Shown here one piece after another: positions 26,459-36,099 of a stretch of DNA of 64,000 nt. Position 1 is the stretch's first letter; each line of letters opens with the position of its first letter. Source of the stretch: Oscillospiraceae bacterium (lineage in GTDB: Bacteria > Bacillota > Clostridia > Oscillospirales > Ruminococcaceae); the NCBI GenBank assembly GCA_017505635.1, contig JAFVOU010000046.1:100686-164685 (forward strand), written 5' to 3'. The notes under the pieces are model-generated. The model searched no databases, was not told the DNA's origin, and saw only the letters and a list, made by a program, of their open reading frames with translations. A program made the translations under genes and the position numbers.

Positions 26459-26488
26459 AATACCCCTTGGAACCAAGGGGTATTTTTA
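26459..26488 (-). terminator. Terminator of asnS
   Basis: ATACCCCTTGG / CCAAGGGGTAT, 11 bp with a two-base centre, followed by TTTT on the minus strand, just past asnS. Confidence 0.85.
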
Positions 26489-26498
26489 TGATTTCAAA

Positions 26499-27887
26499 TT
26501 AAGCAAGTGTGCCTGTTGTTCTTGGGAAAGGAATTACGTCACGGATGTTTGCAATACCTGTGATGTACATAATAAGTCTTTCAAAGCCAAGACCGTAGCC
26601 TGCGTGTTTTACACCGCCGAATCTGCGAAGGTCAAGATACCATTCGTAGTCTTTTCTGTCCAGACCGCATTCTTCCATTCTCTGTACAAGAATATCGTAT
26701 CTTTCTTCACGCTGGCTGCCGCCGCAAAGTTCGCCAACGCCAGGAACAAGCATATCTGCTGATGCAACTGTTTTGCCGTCGTCGTCAAGGCGCATATAGA
26801 AGGATTTGATTTCCTTTGGATAGTTTGTAACAAAAACAGGTTTTTTGTAAATCTGTTCTGTAAGGAATCTTTCGTGTTCTGTCTGAAGGTCTGTACCCCA
26901 TTCAACTTTGTACTGGAAGCTGTCGTTGTGTGGTGTAAGCAGTTCGATTGCTTTTGTATATGTTACACGAACAAATTCGCTGTTAACAAGGTTTGTGAGT
27001 CTTTCTTTAAGACCTTTGTCCACAAACTGGTTGAAGAATTCGATATCCTGCGGGCAGTTTTCGAGAACGTAGCCGATAACGTATTTAATCATAGCTTCTG
27101 CATTGTCCATATAGTCATAGAGGTCTGCAAATGCCATTTCAGGTTCCATCATCCAGAATTCTGCAGCGTGACGTGGTGTGTTGGAGTTTTCTGCACGGAA
27201 TGTAGGACCAAATGTGTAGATTTTGCCAAATGCCATAGCCATAGCTTCGCCTTCAAGCTGGCCGGAAACTGTAAGGTTTGCTGCCTGACCAAAGAAGTCC
27301 TGGCTGAAGTCGATTTTGCCGTCTTCTGTTTTTGGAATGTTGTTGAGGTCAAATGTTGTAACCTGGAACATTTCGCCTGCACCTTCACAGTCAGAACCTG
27401 TGATAAGCGGTGTGTTCATATAAACAAAGCCGTTTTCGTTGAAGAACTTGTGGATAGCAAATGCTGCTGCACTTCTTACGCGGAATGCTGCGGAGAAGAG
27501 GTTTGTTCTTGGACGAAGATGTGGCATTGTGCGCAGATATTCAACTGTGTGACGTTTTTTCTGCAATGGGTATTCGCTTGGGCATGTGCCGATAACTTCG
27601 ATTGCATCAGCATTGATTTCAAGCGGCTGTTTTGCTTCAGGTGTAAGAACAACTTTACCTGTTACTGCAAAAGCTGTGCCAACGCCGCTTTTTGCGATTT
27701 CTGTATAGTTTTCGATTTTAGCCTGTTCAAAAACAATCTGCACACCTTTAAAGCAGCTGCCGTCGTTGAGTTCGATAAAACCGATGTTTTTGCTGTCACG
27801 AACTGTTTTAGCCCAGCCTTCAACAGTAACAACTGTACCGTCAGCAGGCATATTCGCAAACAACTGTTTGATTTCTGTTCTTTTCAT
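26499..27887 (-). CDS. asnS: Asparaginyl-tRNA synthetase
   Basis: This 462-residue class II synthetase charges tRNA-Asn. The N-terminal OB-fold anticodon domain ([17 protein letters not shown]) is followed by motif 2 [15 protein letters not shown] and motif 3 [13 protein letters not shown]. The substrate-pocket segment [16 protein letters not shown] fits AsnRS rather than AspRS. AGAGGAA precedes ATG. It is monocistronic with a consensus promoter. No T-box was found in its 5' region. Confidence 0.96.
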   Translation of the reverse strand: MKRTEIKQLFANMPADGTVVTVEGWAKTVRDSKNIGFIELNDGSCFKGVQIVFEQAKIENYTEIAKSGVGTAFAVTGKVVLTPEAKQPLEINADAIEVIGTCPSEYPLQKKRHTVEYLRTMPHLRPRTNLFSAAFRVRSAAAFAIHKFFNENGFVYMNTPLITGSDCEGAGEMFQVTTFDLNNIPKTEDGKIDFSQDFFGQAANLTVSGQLEGEAMAMAFGKIYTFGPTFRAENSNTPRHAAEFWMMEPEMAFADLYDYMDNAEAMIKYVIGYVLENCPQDIEFFNQFVDKGLKERLTNLVNSEFVRVTYTKAIELLTPHNDSFQYKVEWGTDLQTEHERFLTEQIYKKPVFVTNYPKEIKSFYMRLDDDGKTVASADMLVPGVGELCGGSQREERYDILVQRMEECGLDRKDYEWYLDLRRFGGVKHAGYGLGFERLIMYITGIANIRDVIPFPRTTGTLA

Positions 27888-27944
27888 AACAATCTATTCC
27901 TCTTAAATAAAATATTTATAAATTTTATAAAAACCTTAACTTAT

Positions 27945-27973
27945 ATTATATAATTTATAAAAGACATAGTCAA
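27945..27973 (-). promoter_or_regulatory. Promoter of asnS
   Basis: Minus-strand TTGACT (27968-27973), 17 bases and TATAAT (27945-27950), about 58 bases before the gene. Confidence 0.75.
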
Positions 27974-28012
27974 TATTATATACCTGTAATAATTCTGTTT
28001 TTTAACGTCAGA

Positions 28013-28045
28013 GACGGGCAGTCTGCCAGAAGCAGACCGCCCGTC
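28013..28045. repeat. GC-rich hairpin between asnS promoter and DUF1653 gene
   Basis: GACGGGC-A-GTCTGC pairs with GCAGAC-C-GCCCGTC around CAGAA: 13 paired bases with one mismatch. It is the only GC-rich spot in the gap. Neither side has an immediate T run, so a standard terminator is doubtful. Confidence 0.55.
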
Positions 28046-28074
28046 AAACAGTTTCTGTGATGATACAAGATATA

Positions 28075-28287
28075 TCAGTCTTCAATCTTTTCAAAACGCT
28101 TGAAGGTTTTTCCGTCACGGGTTATTGTTTCGTCCCACATATCTGCAGGGCGCACCCATACACCTTTTTCGCCGTAAAGCGCACGGTAAACCACCATTTC
28201 TTCCAGAGTTTCGGAATGTTTTGCAACGTACAGAACCTCATATTCGTTGCCTTTGAAATGTCTGTATTTTCCAGGTTTTATTTCCAT
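28075..28287 (-). CDS. DUF1653 protein
   Basis: This 70-residue protein is essentially one DUF1653 domain, with the family's YRHFKGNEYEVLYVAKHSET and LEEMVVYRALYG segments and a closing PADMWDE. The domain's function is not known. It starts 4 bases after the thioredoxin-reductase-like gene, so the two are co-transcribed. Confidence 0.9.
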   Translation of the reverse strand: MEIKPGKYRHFKGNEYEVLYVAKHSETLEEMVVYRALYGEKGVWVRPADMWDETITRDGKTFKRFEKIED

Positions 28288-28291
28288 TTTT

Positions 28292-29161
28292 CTATCCTTT
28301 CATACTGCGTACAAATTTTGCACTTTCGCTGCCTGCAACAGCACCCTGATAAACTGCTTTTGCCACCTGCAGCATACCGCCAAGGTTATCCCCTGCCGCA
28401 TAAAAACCGGGGATATTTGTTGCGCATTTTTCGTCGGTTACTATATTGCTGCCGTTTAATTCCACCCCAAGCTTGCGTGCAAAATCGCCTGCACCTGCAA
28501 CGCCCACTGCCACAAAAAGCCCGCTTGCTTCTATGCTGCTGCCGTCCTCAAATTTCACCGACTGCACTGTTGTTTCGCCCCTGACTGCTGCAAGTTTTTT
28601 GCCGATGTATTCAACACCGTCTATAACAGTTTTTGGCTGCTGTCCGTTTGTAAGGATATACACCTTTTCCGCCAGATTTTTAAGATATGCTGCTTCTTCT
28701 GCCGCATATTCCCCTTCTCCAAGCACTGCAACTGTTTTTCCGCGGTAGAAAAAGCCGTCGCAAACCGCACAGTAGCTTACACCGCGGCCCTCAAACTCTT
28801 TGAGCCCTTCAATTTTAGGTGCACGCCGTGCGGTGCCTGTGGCAAGAATTACGCTTTTGGCTGTAAACAGGTTTTCCACAGTTTTAACGGCAAAATCACC
28901 GTACCATTCAATGGATACAACCTGACCTTCAACTGTATCTATATTGTTGTCTTTAAGCTGATTTACACCCATTTCAAACAGCTGGGGACCGCTTGTACCC
29001 TTTGGCACACCATAGTAGTTGTCTATCTTTTCGGCTTTGTCAAGTGCATTGCTTTCGCCGCCGATAACCAGCACGTCTGCCCCTGCACGATGAGCATAAA
29101 GTGCTGCCGAAACCCCTGCAGGCCCCATGCCGACTATAATGATATCGTAACTGTTTTTCAT
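28292..29161 (-). CDS. Thioredoxin-reductase-like FAD/NAD(P) oxidoreductase
   Basis: This 289-residue flavoprotein has an N-terminal FAD-binding GMGPAGVSAA, a redox-active CAVC in SYCAVCDGFFYRGK, a second dinucleotide motif (VLGEGEYAAEEA), and a C-terminal FAD segment AAGDNLGGMLQ. All are in the thioredoxin reductase order, so it probably reduces a thioredoxin-like partner. The NAD(P) motif reads GEGEYA rather than GGGxSA/GGGNTA, so cofactor use may differ. No thioredoxin gene adjoins it; its partner may be elsewhere. Confidence 0.88.
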   Translation of the reverse strand: MKNSYDIIIVGMGPAGVSAALYAHRAGADVLVIGGESNALDKAEKIDNYYGVPKGTSGPQLFEMGVNQLKDNNIDTVEGQVVSIEWYGDFAVKTVENLFTAKSVILATGTARRAPKIEGLKEFEGRGVSYCAVCDGFFYRGKTVAVLGEGEYAAEEAAYLKNLAEKVYILTNGQQPKTVIDGVEYIGKKLAAVRGETTVQSVKFEDGSSIEASGLFVAVGVAGAGDFARKLGVELNGSNIVTDEKCATNIPGFYAAGDNLGGMLQVAKAVYQGAVAGSESAKFVRSMKG

Positions 29162-29272
29162 ATTTTTTCTCTCCGTAAATTTATTGTTACAGTATGATAC
29201 AAATATACCACATTATACAAATTTGTAAAAGACCGATAAATTTCATCATGCAATTATATTTCAACCAATTTA

Positions 29273-29301
29273 TTGATTTTTCGCCTGACATAGACTATAA
29301 T
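29273..29301 (+). promoter_or_regulatory. Promoter of the Pro/Thr-repeat surface protein gene
   Basis: TTGATT (29273-29278), 17 bases and TATAAT (29296-29301), 50 bases before the start codon. Confidence 0.75.
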
Positions 29302-29350
29302 CAGCTTAAAAATATATTATTATATAATAAACTGAAAAGGGTGTGAACAA

Positions 29351-30892
29351 ATGGCATTTGATATAAACGAACAGGAATTTCACGATAAGAACGATGAAAT
29401 ATTCAAACCTGTTTCCCTGCTTAGCCGAAAAGCAGGTTCGTTTCCTGCAGCTCTTGCAAAAGCACTTACTGCCACAACGGCTGCCGCCATTGCTGCTGCA
29501 ACACTTATAAGCAGCATTCACATGACATGCACACCTGTATCCATAGAAGAAAATCATGCAACTTTTGAAATAACAGTTTCCGGACTTGGAGAAAACGAAT
29601 CCGGAGAATATGCGCTTGTAGAATATGCAGAAGAAATAACAGATGACAATTATCAGCAGTATCTTGATGGGTCTTCGCTGGCAGAAGGAAGTCTGGAAAC
29701 TTCACCTTTGTACGTGGATTTCCTCAATCTGACACCTTACACAAAATATACAGTTATTCTGTTTTCTGTAGATGAAGAAGAAAACAGCACATTGCAGTTT
29801 ACCTACAATTTCAGAACGCCATCCGGCAATGCAGCTGTGCCAACACCATCAACAGTGCCTTCGGCAACATCCAGCCCTGCACCAACTCCAACCCCTACAC
29901 CAGCACCAACTCCTACATCTACACCAACACCAACTCCTACTCCAGCACCAACCCCTACACCAACACCAACCCCTACACCAACACCTACTCCAACTCCAGC
30001 ACCAACTCCTACTCCAACTCCAGCACCAGCACCAGCACCAACACCAACTCCTACTCCAACTCCAGCACCAACTCCAACCCCAACACCAACTCCTACACCT
30101 ACTCCAGCACCAACTCCAACCCCTACACCAACACCAACACCAACTCCTACACCTACACCGATGCCTTCTTCAGACCCGACAATTCCACCGGAACCTTTTG
30201 TGCCTAAAGTAACGGTAACCGACGGCAGCGGCAATGCATTTTTCAGCTACAGTCAAAACGATGTACCTGCAGAGAACATTATATCCATAACCGTAACCAC
30301 AACCGATATTGCCAATGGCGGAAGTTCAGAATCTCAGGAATATACCTTTGACGACCTGTTCTTTGATGAAGAAAACCTTACAGTAGGGGCAAATCACAGC
30401 TTTGTATGGAACATAGGAATGGATTTGATTTTTACTTCTGTACTTAACTATACAGATATCAACATGAATCCTCAGAGTATAGCAGGTGACCCTTACAGGC
30501 TTGCACCTTATTACTTTAAAACTCTGTCAGAATCCAGCAGCCTTGTTATGGAAACCACTGCTGAACTGTCTCCGACAGATGGAGTTGTTGATGTTCCGTT
30601 TACTTTGACTATTGATGCGGGAGATATCTATCAGGGGTCTCACAGTCTGATTCTGCACAATCTGATTGCAGAAATTTACAACGATTCATTCACCTATTTT
30701 GCTGATACCACAGTAACCTTAAACCAGAGTTATGTGCAGGGTGAAAACATCGTTGTAACCGGCACTGTACAGTTTGATGCCCCTGATACATACAACATCG
30801 ATTTCTGTCTTAACGCTTCCTGGTCCATTGACGGAATAATTTCCAACAGAGATACATCCGCGGTTATTTACCACACAATTACCGTAAATTAA
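29351..30892 (+). CDS. Surface protein with Pro-Thr repeat linker
   Basis: This 513-residue protein has a charged cytoplasmic N-terminus (about 1-37), one membrane segment rich in Ala (about 38-56), a fibronectin-III-like domain (about 57-155, with [13 protein letters not shown]), a long Pro-Thr/Pro-Ala repeat (about 162-272) and a C-terminal beta-rich domain of about 240 residues. It is probably a membrane-anchored cell-surface protein; the repeat would span the wall and may be O-glycosylated, which is inference. No sortase motif was seen. A promoter lies upstream and an MscS gene follows after 64 bases. Function not recognised. Confidence 0.8.
   Translation: MAFDINEQEFHDKNDEIFKPVSLLSRKAGSFPAALAKALTATTAAAIAAATLISSIHMTCTPVSIEENHATFEITVSGLGENESGEYALVEYAEEITDDNYQQYLDGSSLAEGSLETSPLYVDFLNLTPYTKYTVILFSVDEEENSTLQFTYNFRTPSGNAAVPTPSTVPSATSSPAPTPTPTPAPTPTSTPTPTPTPAPTPTPTPTPTPTPTPTPAPTPTPTPAPAPAPTPTPTPTPAPTPTPTPTPTPTPAPTPTPTPTPTPTPTPTPMPSSDPTIPPEPFVPKVTVTDGSGNAFFSYSQNDVPAENIISITVTTTDIANGGSSESQEYTFDDLFFDEENLTVGANHSFVWNIGMDLIFTSVLNYTDINMNPQSIAGDPYRLAPYYFKTLSESSSLVMETTAELSPTDGVVDVPFTLTIDAGDIYQGSHSLILHNLIAEIYNDSFTYFADTTVTLNQSYVQGENIVVTGTVQFDAPDTYNIDFCLNASWSIDGIISNRDTSAVIYHTITVN
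29870..30160 (+). repeat. Tandem CCAACACC/CCTACACC-type microsatellite inside the surface gene
   Basis: About 290 bases of short tandem units encoding Pro-Thr and Pro-Ala dipeptides. Units vary in third positions (CCA/CCT/CCC, ACA/ACT/ACC), but six-base periodicity is kept, so length changes by slippage would stay in frame when whole units are gained or lost. Confidence 0.9.
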
Positions 30893-30956
30893 CCCGTATC
30901 TGCAACAATTCAAATCGGTTATACCGTTCAAACATATATTTTTAAGGAGAAATTTT

Positions 30957-31886
30957 ATGAAGAGTAAAAATGTTTTAAAAATAATTATCCTTGTACTTGT
31001 ATTTATTGCACTTATCAATCCTCAGTGGATTCCTTTTATACCTGCAGGCACACAGAATGCTATCGCTACTGAAATGCAAAAAACATTCGGTTCCATTGCA
31101 GGCGGCAAAGCAGGAATATTCAACCCTGCAAAACTTGTCACAGCAGTTGCTGCTGTACTTGCTGTGTGGATTGCTACAACTGTTATATGCACAGTAACAG
31201 AAAAAGTTTGCGCAAACAAAAAAAGAAGCATGACAGTTGCAGGCCTTATCATAAGCGTTATCCGGGTTATTGCCGTTATTGCAGGCGGCGTTTGGGTGCT
31301 TGGTATTATGGGCGTTAACCTTGCCGGCATTTTTGCTTCTCTTGGTATTGTTTCTCTTATTATCGGTTTTGGTGCACAGAGTCTTATCGAAGACTCCATT
31401 ACAGGTATCTTTATTATCTTTGAAGGCCACTACAACATCGGCGACATCATTATTCTTGACGATTTCCGCGGTACTGTTAAACAAATCAGTATGCGTACCA
31501 CAACAATTGAAGATATCGGCGGAAACCTTAAAATCGTAAACAACTCTGATATCCGCAATATCCGGAACCGTTCCGTAAACATTTCCGCTACTACATGTGA
31601 CATCGGTATAAGCTACGACCAGTCAATTATTGAAGTCGAAAAGGTTATCGCTGAAAACATCGAAAAAATGTACGAAAGAAACCAGGATGTGTGGGAATCC
31701 GCACCTGAATATGTTGGCGTAAATGCCCTTGCAGACAGCGCTGTTGTTATCAGAATGCTTGTAAGAACAACTGAAAACAATATATTTGCTGCTCAGCGCC
31801 GTCTTAACCGTGAAATGAAAATTCTTTTTGACGAAAACAATATCGAAATTCCATTTGCACAGGTTGTTGTACACAACGCAAAATAA
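30957..31886 (+). CDS. MscS-family mechanosensitive channel
   Basis: This 309-residue channel has four hydrophobic segments followed by the conserved pore helix GIFASLGIVSLIIGFGAQSL and the beta domain IFIIFEGHYNIGDIIILDDFRGTV. It should open under membrane tension and release solutes on osmotic downshift. The Gly/Ala packing pattern of the pore helix is retained. AAGGAG precedes ATG. It is downstream of the repeat-rich surface protein and may share its transcript, since there is no terminator between them. Confidence 0.93.
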   Translation: MKSKNVLKIIILVLVFIALINPQWIPFIPAGTQNAIATEMQKTFGSIAGGKAGIFNPAKLVTAVAAVLAVWIATTVICTVTEKVCANKKRSMTVAGLIISVIRVIAVIAGGVWVLGIMGVNLAGIFASLGIVSLIIGFGAQSLIEDSITGIFIIFEGHYNIGDIIILDDFRGTVKQISMRTTTIEDIGGNLKIVNNSDIRNIRNRSVNISATTCDIGISYDQSIIEVEKVIAENIEKMYERNQDVWESAPEYVGVNALADSAVVIRMLVRTTENNIFAAQRRLNREMKILFDENNIEIPFAQVVVHNAK

Positions 31887-31897
31887 TTACATACACA

Positions 31898-31932
31898 AAA
31901 AGGTCTGTACTGTTTAAGTACAGACCTTTTAT
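31898..31932. terminator. Bidirectional terminator between mscS and mfd
   Basis: AAAAGGTCTGTACT / AGTACAGACCTTTT stem followed by ATTTT on the plus strand and preceded by AAAA, which gives a T tract on the minus strand. It separates two convergent genes. Confidence 0.9.
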
Positions 31933-31946
31933 TTTGCTGTTTTCCG

Positions 31947-34900
31947 TTATTGTTTAATCTCCGCCTGTTTAAAGGTTTCCAGCATATCCTTCATAACCTG
32001 CAGGCTGCTTTCGCCGTTTTTAATCTGCGCCGAAATGTAAGGCTTGTTGACACTGTTGATTGCAATTTTATGCTTTGTGATTTTGAGCACCTCGCCAATG
32101 TCAATTTTTGCAAAGTCATTGGAATAGAACATAATATTGTCCTTTCTCTGAACAACTTCGCAGATACCTACACTTGCCGCCTTTACACGCAGAAGCGAAA
32201 TATCAATAAGCCCCATAACGCTGTCCGGCACATCGCCGTAGCGGTCGATAAGTTCGTCCAGCAGGTCGCTGACATCATCTTCGTTTTCAAGGCTTGCTAT
32301 GCGCTTGTAGCTTTCGATACGGTTGATTGTATAAGGAATATATTTTTCCGGGATAAAGGCATCTACGGTAATATCGATAAGGCAGTCGGATTTTTCGGTT
32401 TTTATTTCCTCGCCTTTTTCCACCGCAATAGCCTGATTGAGCAGTTTTACATACAGGTCATAGCCGATAGACGCCATAAAACCGCTTTGTGTTTTGCCAA
32501 GGATACTGCCTGCACCGCGTATCTGCAAATCCCGCATAGCAATTTTAAATCCCGAACCAAAGCTGGTAAATTCACGGATAGCATTAAGACGTTTGACTGC
32601 AATTTCGTTGAGCACCTTGTTGCGTCGGAATGTAAAGTAAGCATATGCCTTGCGGGTGGAACGTCCCACACGTCCGCGTATCTGATAAAGCTGACTTAAT
32701 CCCATACGGTCGGAATCTTCGATAATCAGCGTATTGCAGTTAGGAACGTCGATACCTGTTTCGATAATTGTTGTGCAGACAAGAATATCAATTTCGCCGT
32801 TTATAAGCTGCTGCCAGACCCCTGAAAGTGTTGCTTCGTCCATCTGTCCGTGTGCAACGGCAATGCGGGCGTTGGGGCACATTTTCTGCACCCTTAATGC
32901 ACAGTTGTCTATTGTTTCAACACGGTTGTAAAGGTAGTAGCACTGTCCGCCACGGTTTATTTCGCGGTTGAGGGCAAAACTTACCATCTTTTCGTCATAT
33001 TCGCTGACATATGTTTCGATAGGTATGCGGTCAAACGGCGGTTTTTCGATTGTGGACATATCACGGATGCCGTTGAGTGCCATACTGAGTGTACGCGGAA
33101 TTGGTGTTGCCGAAAGGGTGAGTACGTCAACACCTTTAAAGCCTTCCACAAGTTTTTCCTTGTGGGCAACACCAAAACGCTGTTCTTCGTCTATGATAAC
33201 AAGACCTAAATCCTTAAATTTAACCTTGTTCTGTATAAGGGCATGGGTACCAACCACTATATTTGCCACACCGCTGTTTATATCCCTGATTGTCTGTTCA
33301 CGCTGTTTTGGTGTACGGAAACGGGATAAAAGCTGAATGTTGATTGGAAAACTTTCCATACGCTGAACAAGTGTGTTGTAGTGCTGCCAGGCAAGAACTG
33401 TGGTAGGCACCAGAATTGCCACCTGCTTGTTGCTCATAACCGCTTTAAATGCAGCGCGCAAAGCAACCTCGGTTTTGCCAACGCCAACGTCACCGCAGAC
33501 AAGGCGTTCCATTGGGTATGGGCTTTCCATATCTTTTTTGATTTCGGCAATGGCATTGAGCTGGTCTTCGGTTTCATCATAGATAAAACGGGCCTCAAAG
33601 TCGCGCTGCCATTCGGTATCTTCATCAAAGGCAAAGCCTTTTGCATGTTCGCGTTCGGCATAAAGGCGGATAAGTTCTGCCGCCATCTCCTGTGTTGCCT
33701 TTTTGGCTTTTGCCTTGGTCTTTTTCCAGCCTTCGCCGCCAAGTTTGGACAGTGTAACCTTTTCGTCCGACTGTGCATAGCTGTAGCGGCTGATAAGGTC
33801 CAGCTGTGTTACCGGCACAAAAAGGCTGTCCTTGCCCTGAAAGTTGATTTTAAGATAGTCTTTGGTAACCCCCTGCATACTTACATTGTGTATGCCGTCG
33901 TATACACCGATGCCGTAGTTCTGGTGCACAACATAGTCACCTTTTGTAATTTCGTCAATGGATGTAAGAGCATCCTTTGCTTTTTTGCGCTTATAGTTCT
34001 GTTTGGAAACATCAAGCTTGCGGCCTGTGATAAGACACAGTTTATATGCAGGCAGGTCAAATCCCTGCTGGGTATGCCCGCCTGCAACACCGATTGTTCC
34101 CGGTGCAATATCGCAGTCTTTTTCCATATAGAAAGCATTGTAACCAAAGCTCTCAAGGTCCCTTACAAGGCCCTGTGCAGATTTTTTTGTACCTGCAAGA
34201 ACCACAATTTTATATTTCTGTTTGATAAGTTCGCCAACGTCTTCGGCAAGTACCTTGTACTCCCCTGCCCAGCTTGGCAGATTGTGGCAGGTAAAGTTGA
34301 CAATATTGGAAAGGCTTACATCGCTTACACTGCGCACAAAGTCTTCGGCAATAATTGTTGGCAAGGTTTTTGCCTTTTCAAGTATATAGCTGTAAGGGGC
34401 ATAAAAATCGGTCATTCCCTTTGCAAGTATGCCGTCTGCCAGCAAAGTTTCAATGTCCTGACCATTGTGCCACAGCACCTGTTCGTAGCCTTCTCTTGCT
34501 GCAGCAAAGTCATCGATAAAGATAATCGGATTGTCAAGAAAATCAAACAGAGTTGATTTTTCGCTGTAACACATACCGATATATTTATCCATCGCCTGCG
34601 GCATCATATCGTTTTTAAGGGTAAGCACATCCTTTTCGCAGGCTGTGTCAAACGCGGCAAGGTTTTTGCTGTGAACAGTTTTGCGGTATGCTGTTATGGC
34701 ATCAATCGCCTGCTGCGGTGTTGTAAACAGCACCTCCTTTACAGGGGAAATATGCACCTTTTTAATCTGCTCGGTACGGCGCTGGCTTTCAATTTCGAAT
34801 GTGTTTATACGGTCAATCTCATCTCCCCAGAACTCGATACGCACCGGCATAGGCATATCAGGGGTGTAAAGGTCAACAATATCACCGCGCTGTGCAAACT

Positions 34901-35405
34901 GCCCCGGACCTTCCACCATTTCACGGCGGATATAACCTGCATTTACAAGACTGTCCACAAGGTCCATAGGTCTGATAACTGTAGTTTCCTTTATGGTAAG
35001 GGTGTTCTGCAGAAATTTTTCTTTTGGCATTGTGTACATAAGGGCAGCTTCCAAAGTGGAAACTACGATATCACAGCGTTTGGAAACAAGATATCCCATT
35101 GTCTGTATACGGCGGTATTCGTACTCGCGTGAAAAACCTTCCAGCGCGCGTAAAGTCAAATCCCTTGCGGGAAAAACCTGGGTTTTTTCGCCGAAAAATG
35201 TTATATCTTCATTGAGCTTGTTTGCACCTTTTTCGTCCTTTGCAAGAACAAGCACCTGACGGCCTGTTGTTTTCTGCACCGCTGCAATAAATGCAGCACG
35301 GGCAGTCTGTGACAGACCAAAAAGCGCTATCGGAGAGGAATATCCCTGTATTTCGTTAACAAGCTTTAAAAATTCGGGGGTTCTGCTGATTTCTTTTAAA
35401 AGCAT
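31947..35405 (-). CDS. mfd: Transcription-repair coupling factor
   Basis: This 1152-residue ATPase removes stalled RNA polymerase at lesions and recruits UvrA. Order: UvrB-homology region (residues about 1-350), CarD-like RNA-polymerase-binding domain (VVHQNYGIGVYDGI), RecG-like helicase with Walker A GDVGVGKTEVAL, DEEQ box and SATPIPRT, VI motif QIRGRVGRS, and the C-terminal TRCF domain. ATG 35405 follows AAGGAG and starts at the usual place; the longer reading has no site. It is last in the glmU'-prs-pth-mfd operon. Confidence 0.97.
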   Translation of the reverse strand: MLLKEISRTPEFLKLVNEIQGYSSPIALFGLSQTARAAFIAAVQKTTGRQVLVLAKDEKGANKLNEDITFFGEKTQVFPARDLTLRALEGFSREYEYRRIQTMGYLVSKRCDIVVSTLEAALMYTMPKEKFLQNTLTIKETTVIRPMDLVDSLVNAGYIRREMVEGPGQFAQRGDIVDLYTPDMPMPVRIEFWGDEIDRINTFEIESQRRTEQIKKVHISPVKEVLFTTPQQAIDAITAYRKTVHSKNLAAFDTACEKDVLTLKNDMMPQAMDKYIGMCYSEKSTLFDFLDNPIIFIDDFAAAREGYEQVLWHNGQDIETLLADGILAKGMTDFYAPYSYILEKAKTLPTIIAEDFVRSVSDVSLSNIVNFTCHNLPSWAGEYKVLAEDVGELIKQKYKIVVLAGTKKSAQGLVRDLESFGYNAFYMEKDCDIAPGTIGVAGGHTQQGFDLPAYKLCLITGRKLDVSKQNYKRKKAKDALTSIDEITKGDYVVHQNYGIGVYDGIHNVSMQGVTKDYLKINFQGKDSLFVPVTQLDLISRYSYAQSDEKVTLSKLGGEGWKKTKAKAKKATQEMAAELIRLYAEREHAKGFAFDEDTEWQRDFEARFIYDETEDQLNAIAEIKKDMESPYPMERLVCGDVGVGKTEVALRAAFKAVMSNKQVAILVPTTVLAWQHYNTLVQRMESFPINIQLLSRFRTPKQREQTIRDINSGVANIVVGTHALIQNKVKFKDLGLVIIDEEQRFGVAHKEKLVEGFKGVDVLTLSATPIPRTLSMALNGIRDMSTIEKPPFDRIPIETYVSEYDEKMVSFALNREINRGGQCYYLYNRVETIDNCALRVQKMCPNARIAVAHGQMDEATLSGVWQQLINGEIDILVCTTIIETGIDVPNCNTLIIEDSDRMGLSQLYQIRGRVGRSTRKAYAYFTFRRNKVLNEIAVKRLNAIREFTSFGSGFKIAMRDLQIRGAGSILGKTQSGFMASIGYDLYVKLLNQAIAVEKGEEIKTEKSDCLIDITVDAFIPEKYIPYTINRIESYKRIASLENEDDVSDLLDELIDRYGDVPDSVMGLIDISLLRVKAASVGICEVVQRKDNIMFYSNDFAKIDIGEVLKITKHKIAINSVNKPYISAQIKNGESSLQVMKDMLETFKQAEIKQ

Positions 35406-35463
35406 AATATCTCCTTTTTGTATATTTTTCGACAAAAATCACATTTTGTATATAACGAGCAGT

Positions 35464-35494
35464 TGCCGTACAAGGCAAAGGATACCCCGTACGG
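35464..35494. repeat. Inverted repeat between pth and mfd
   Basis: GCCGTAC and GTACGGC, 7 bp with a 17-base loop, in the 102-base gap. On the minus strand no T run follows, so it is not a clear terminator and may be an mRNA processing stem. Confidence 0.4.
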
Positions 35495-35507
35495 CTTCTG
35501 TTTTTTA

Positions 35508-36098
35508 TTATCTGTTATATAAATTCATAGCCTTCTGGCTGTCGCCGCTTACCATAAGTTTAACGGCTTTGTGTGCATCTTCAAAACGGTCTGCCAACAG
35601 CTTTTTATCGCCGTCGGTAAACTTGCCCAGCACCCAGTCGGCAAGGTCGTAGTCGGGATGAGGCTTCTGGCCTACACCCATTTTTATTCTTGGAAAATCC
35701 TGCCCCATATGGCTGATGATACTTTTTATACCGTTGTGACCGCCTGCACTGCCTTTTTCGCGTATGCGCATTTTGCCAACATCCAGCGAAACATCATCAA
35801 AGATAACAATGATGTTTTCGGCAGGTACCTTGTAAAAGGCTGCCGCCTGTTTTACTGCTTCGCCCGAAAGGTTCATAAAAGTCTGAGGTTTTAAAAGCAT
35901 TACCTTGCAGCCTTCTGTTTCCCACACACCGTACAGAGCCGAAAACTTTGCCTTTGTCACAGACACATTGTTCTTGTCCGCGATATAGTCAAGGGTTTCA
36001 AAGCCTATATTGTGACGTGTGTTGCTGTATTTGCTGCCGGGATTGCCAAGACCAACTACTATATAATCTATGCTACTGTTTGATTTTTTAAACAACAT
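35508..36098 (-). CDS. pth: Peptidyl-tRNA hydrolase
   Basis: This 196-residue enzyme releases tRNA from peptidyl-tRNA dropped by ribosomes. The family signature is complete: VVGLGNPGSKYSNTRHNIGFE near the start with the catalytic His, FMNLSGE, and GSAGGHNGIKSI. Starting at ATG 36098, one base after the prs stop, gives the canonical protein; an earlier codon would run 60 bases into prs. No strong ribosome site, so coupling to prs is likely. Confidence 0.95.
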   Translation of the reverse strand: MLFKKSNSSIDYIVVGLGNPGSKYSNTRHNIGFETLDYIADKNNVSVTKAKFSALYGVWETEGCKVMLLKPQTFMNLSGEAVKQAAAFYKVPAENIIVIFDDVSLDVGKMRIREKGSAGGHNGIKSIISHMGQDFPRIKMGVGQKPHPDYDLADWVLGKFTDGDKKLLADRFEDAHKAVKLMVSGDSQKAMNLYNR

Positions 36099-36099
36099 A

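Noticed and set aside
26874..27953. 359-codon plus-strand frame opposite asnS
   Set aside because: Antisense shadow with extreme Cys/Phe content.
29870..30160. Possible CRISPR array from short repeats
   Set aside because: Units are six-base tandem repeats without unique spacers and lie inside a coding gene.
29803..30234. Gly-Val repeat frame on the minus strand
   Set aside because: Mirror of the Pro-Thr repeat on the coding strand; an artefact of the microsatellite.
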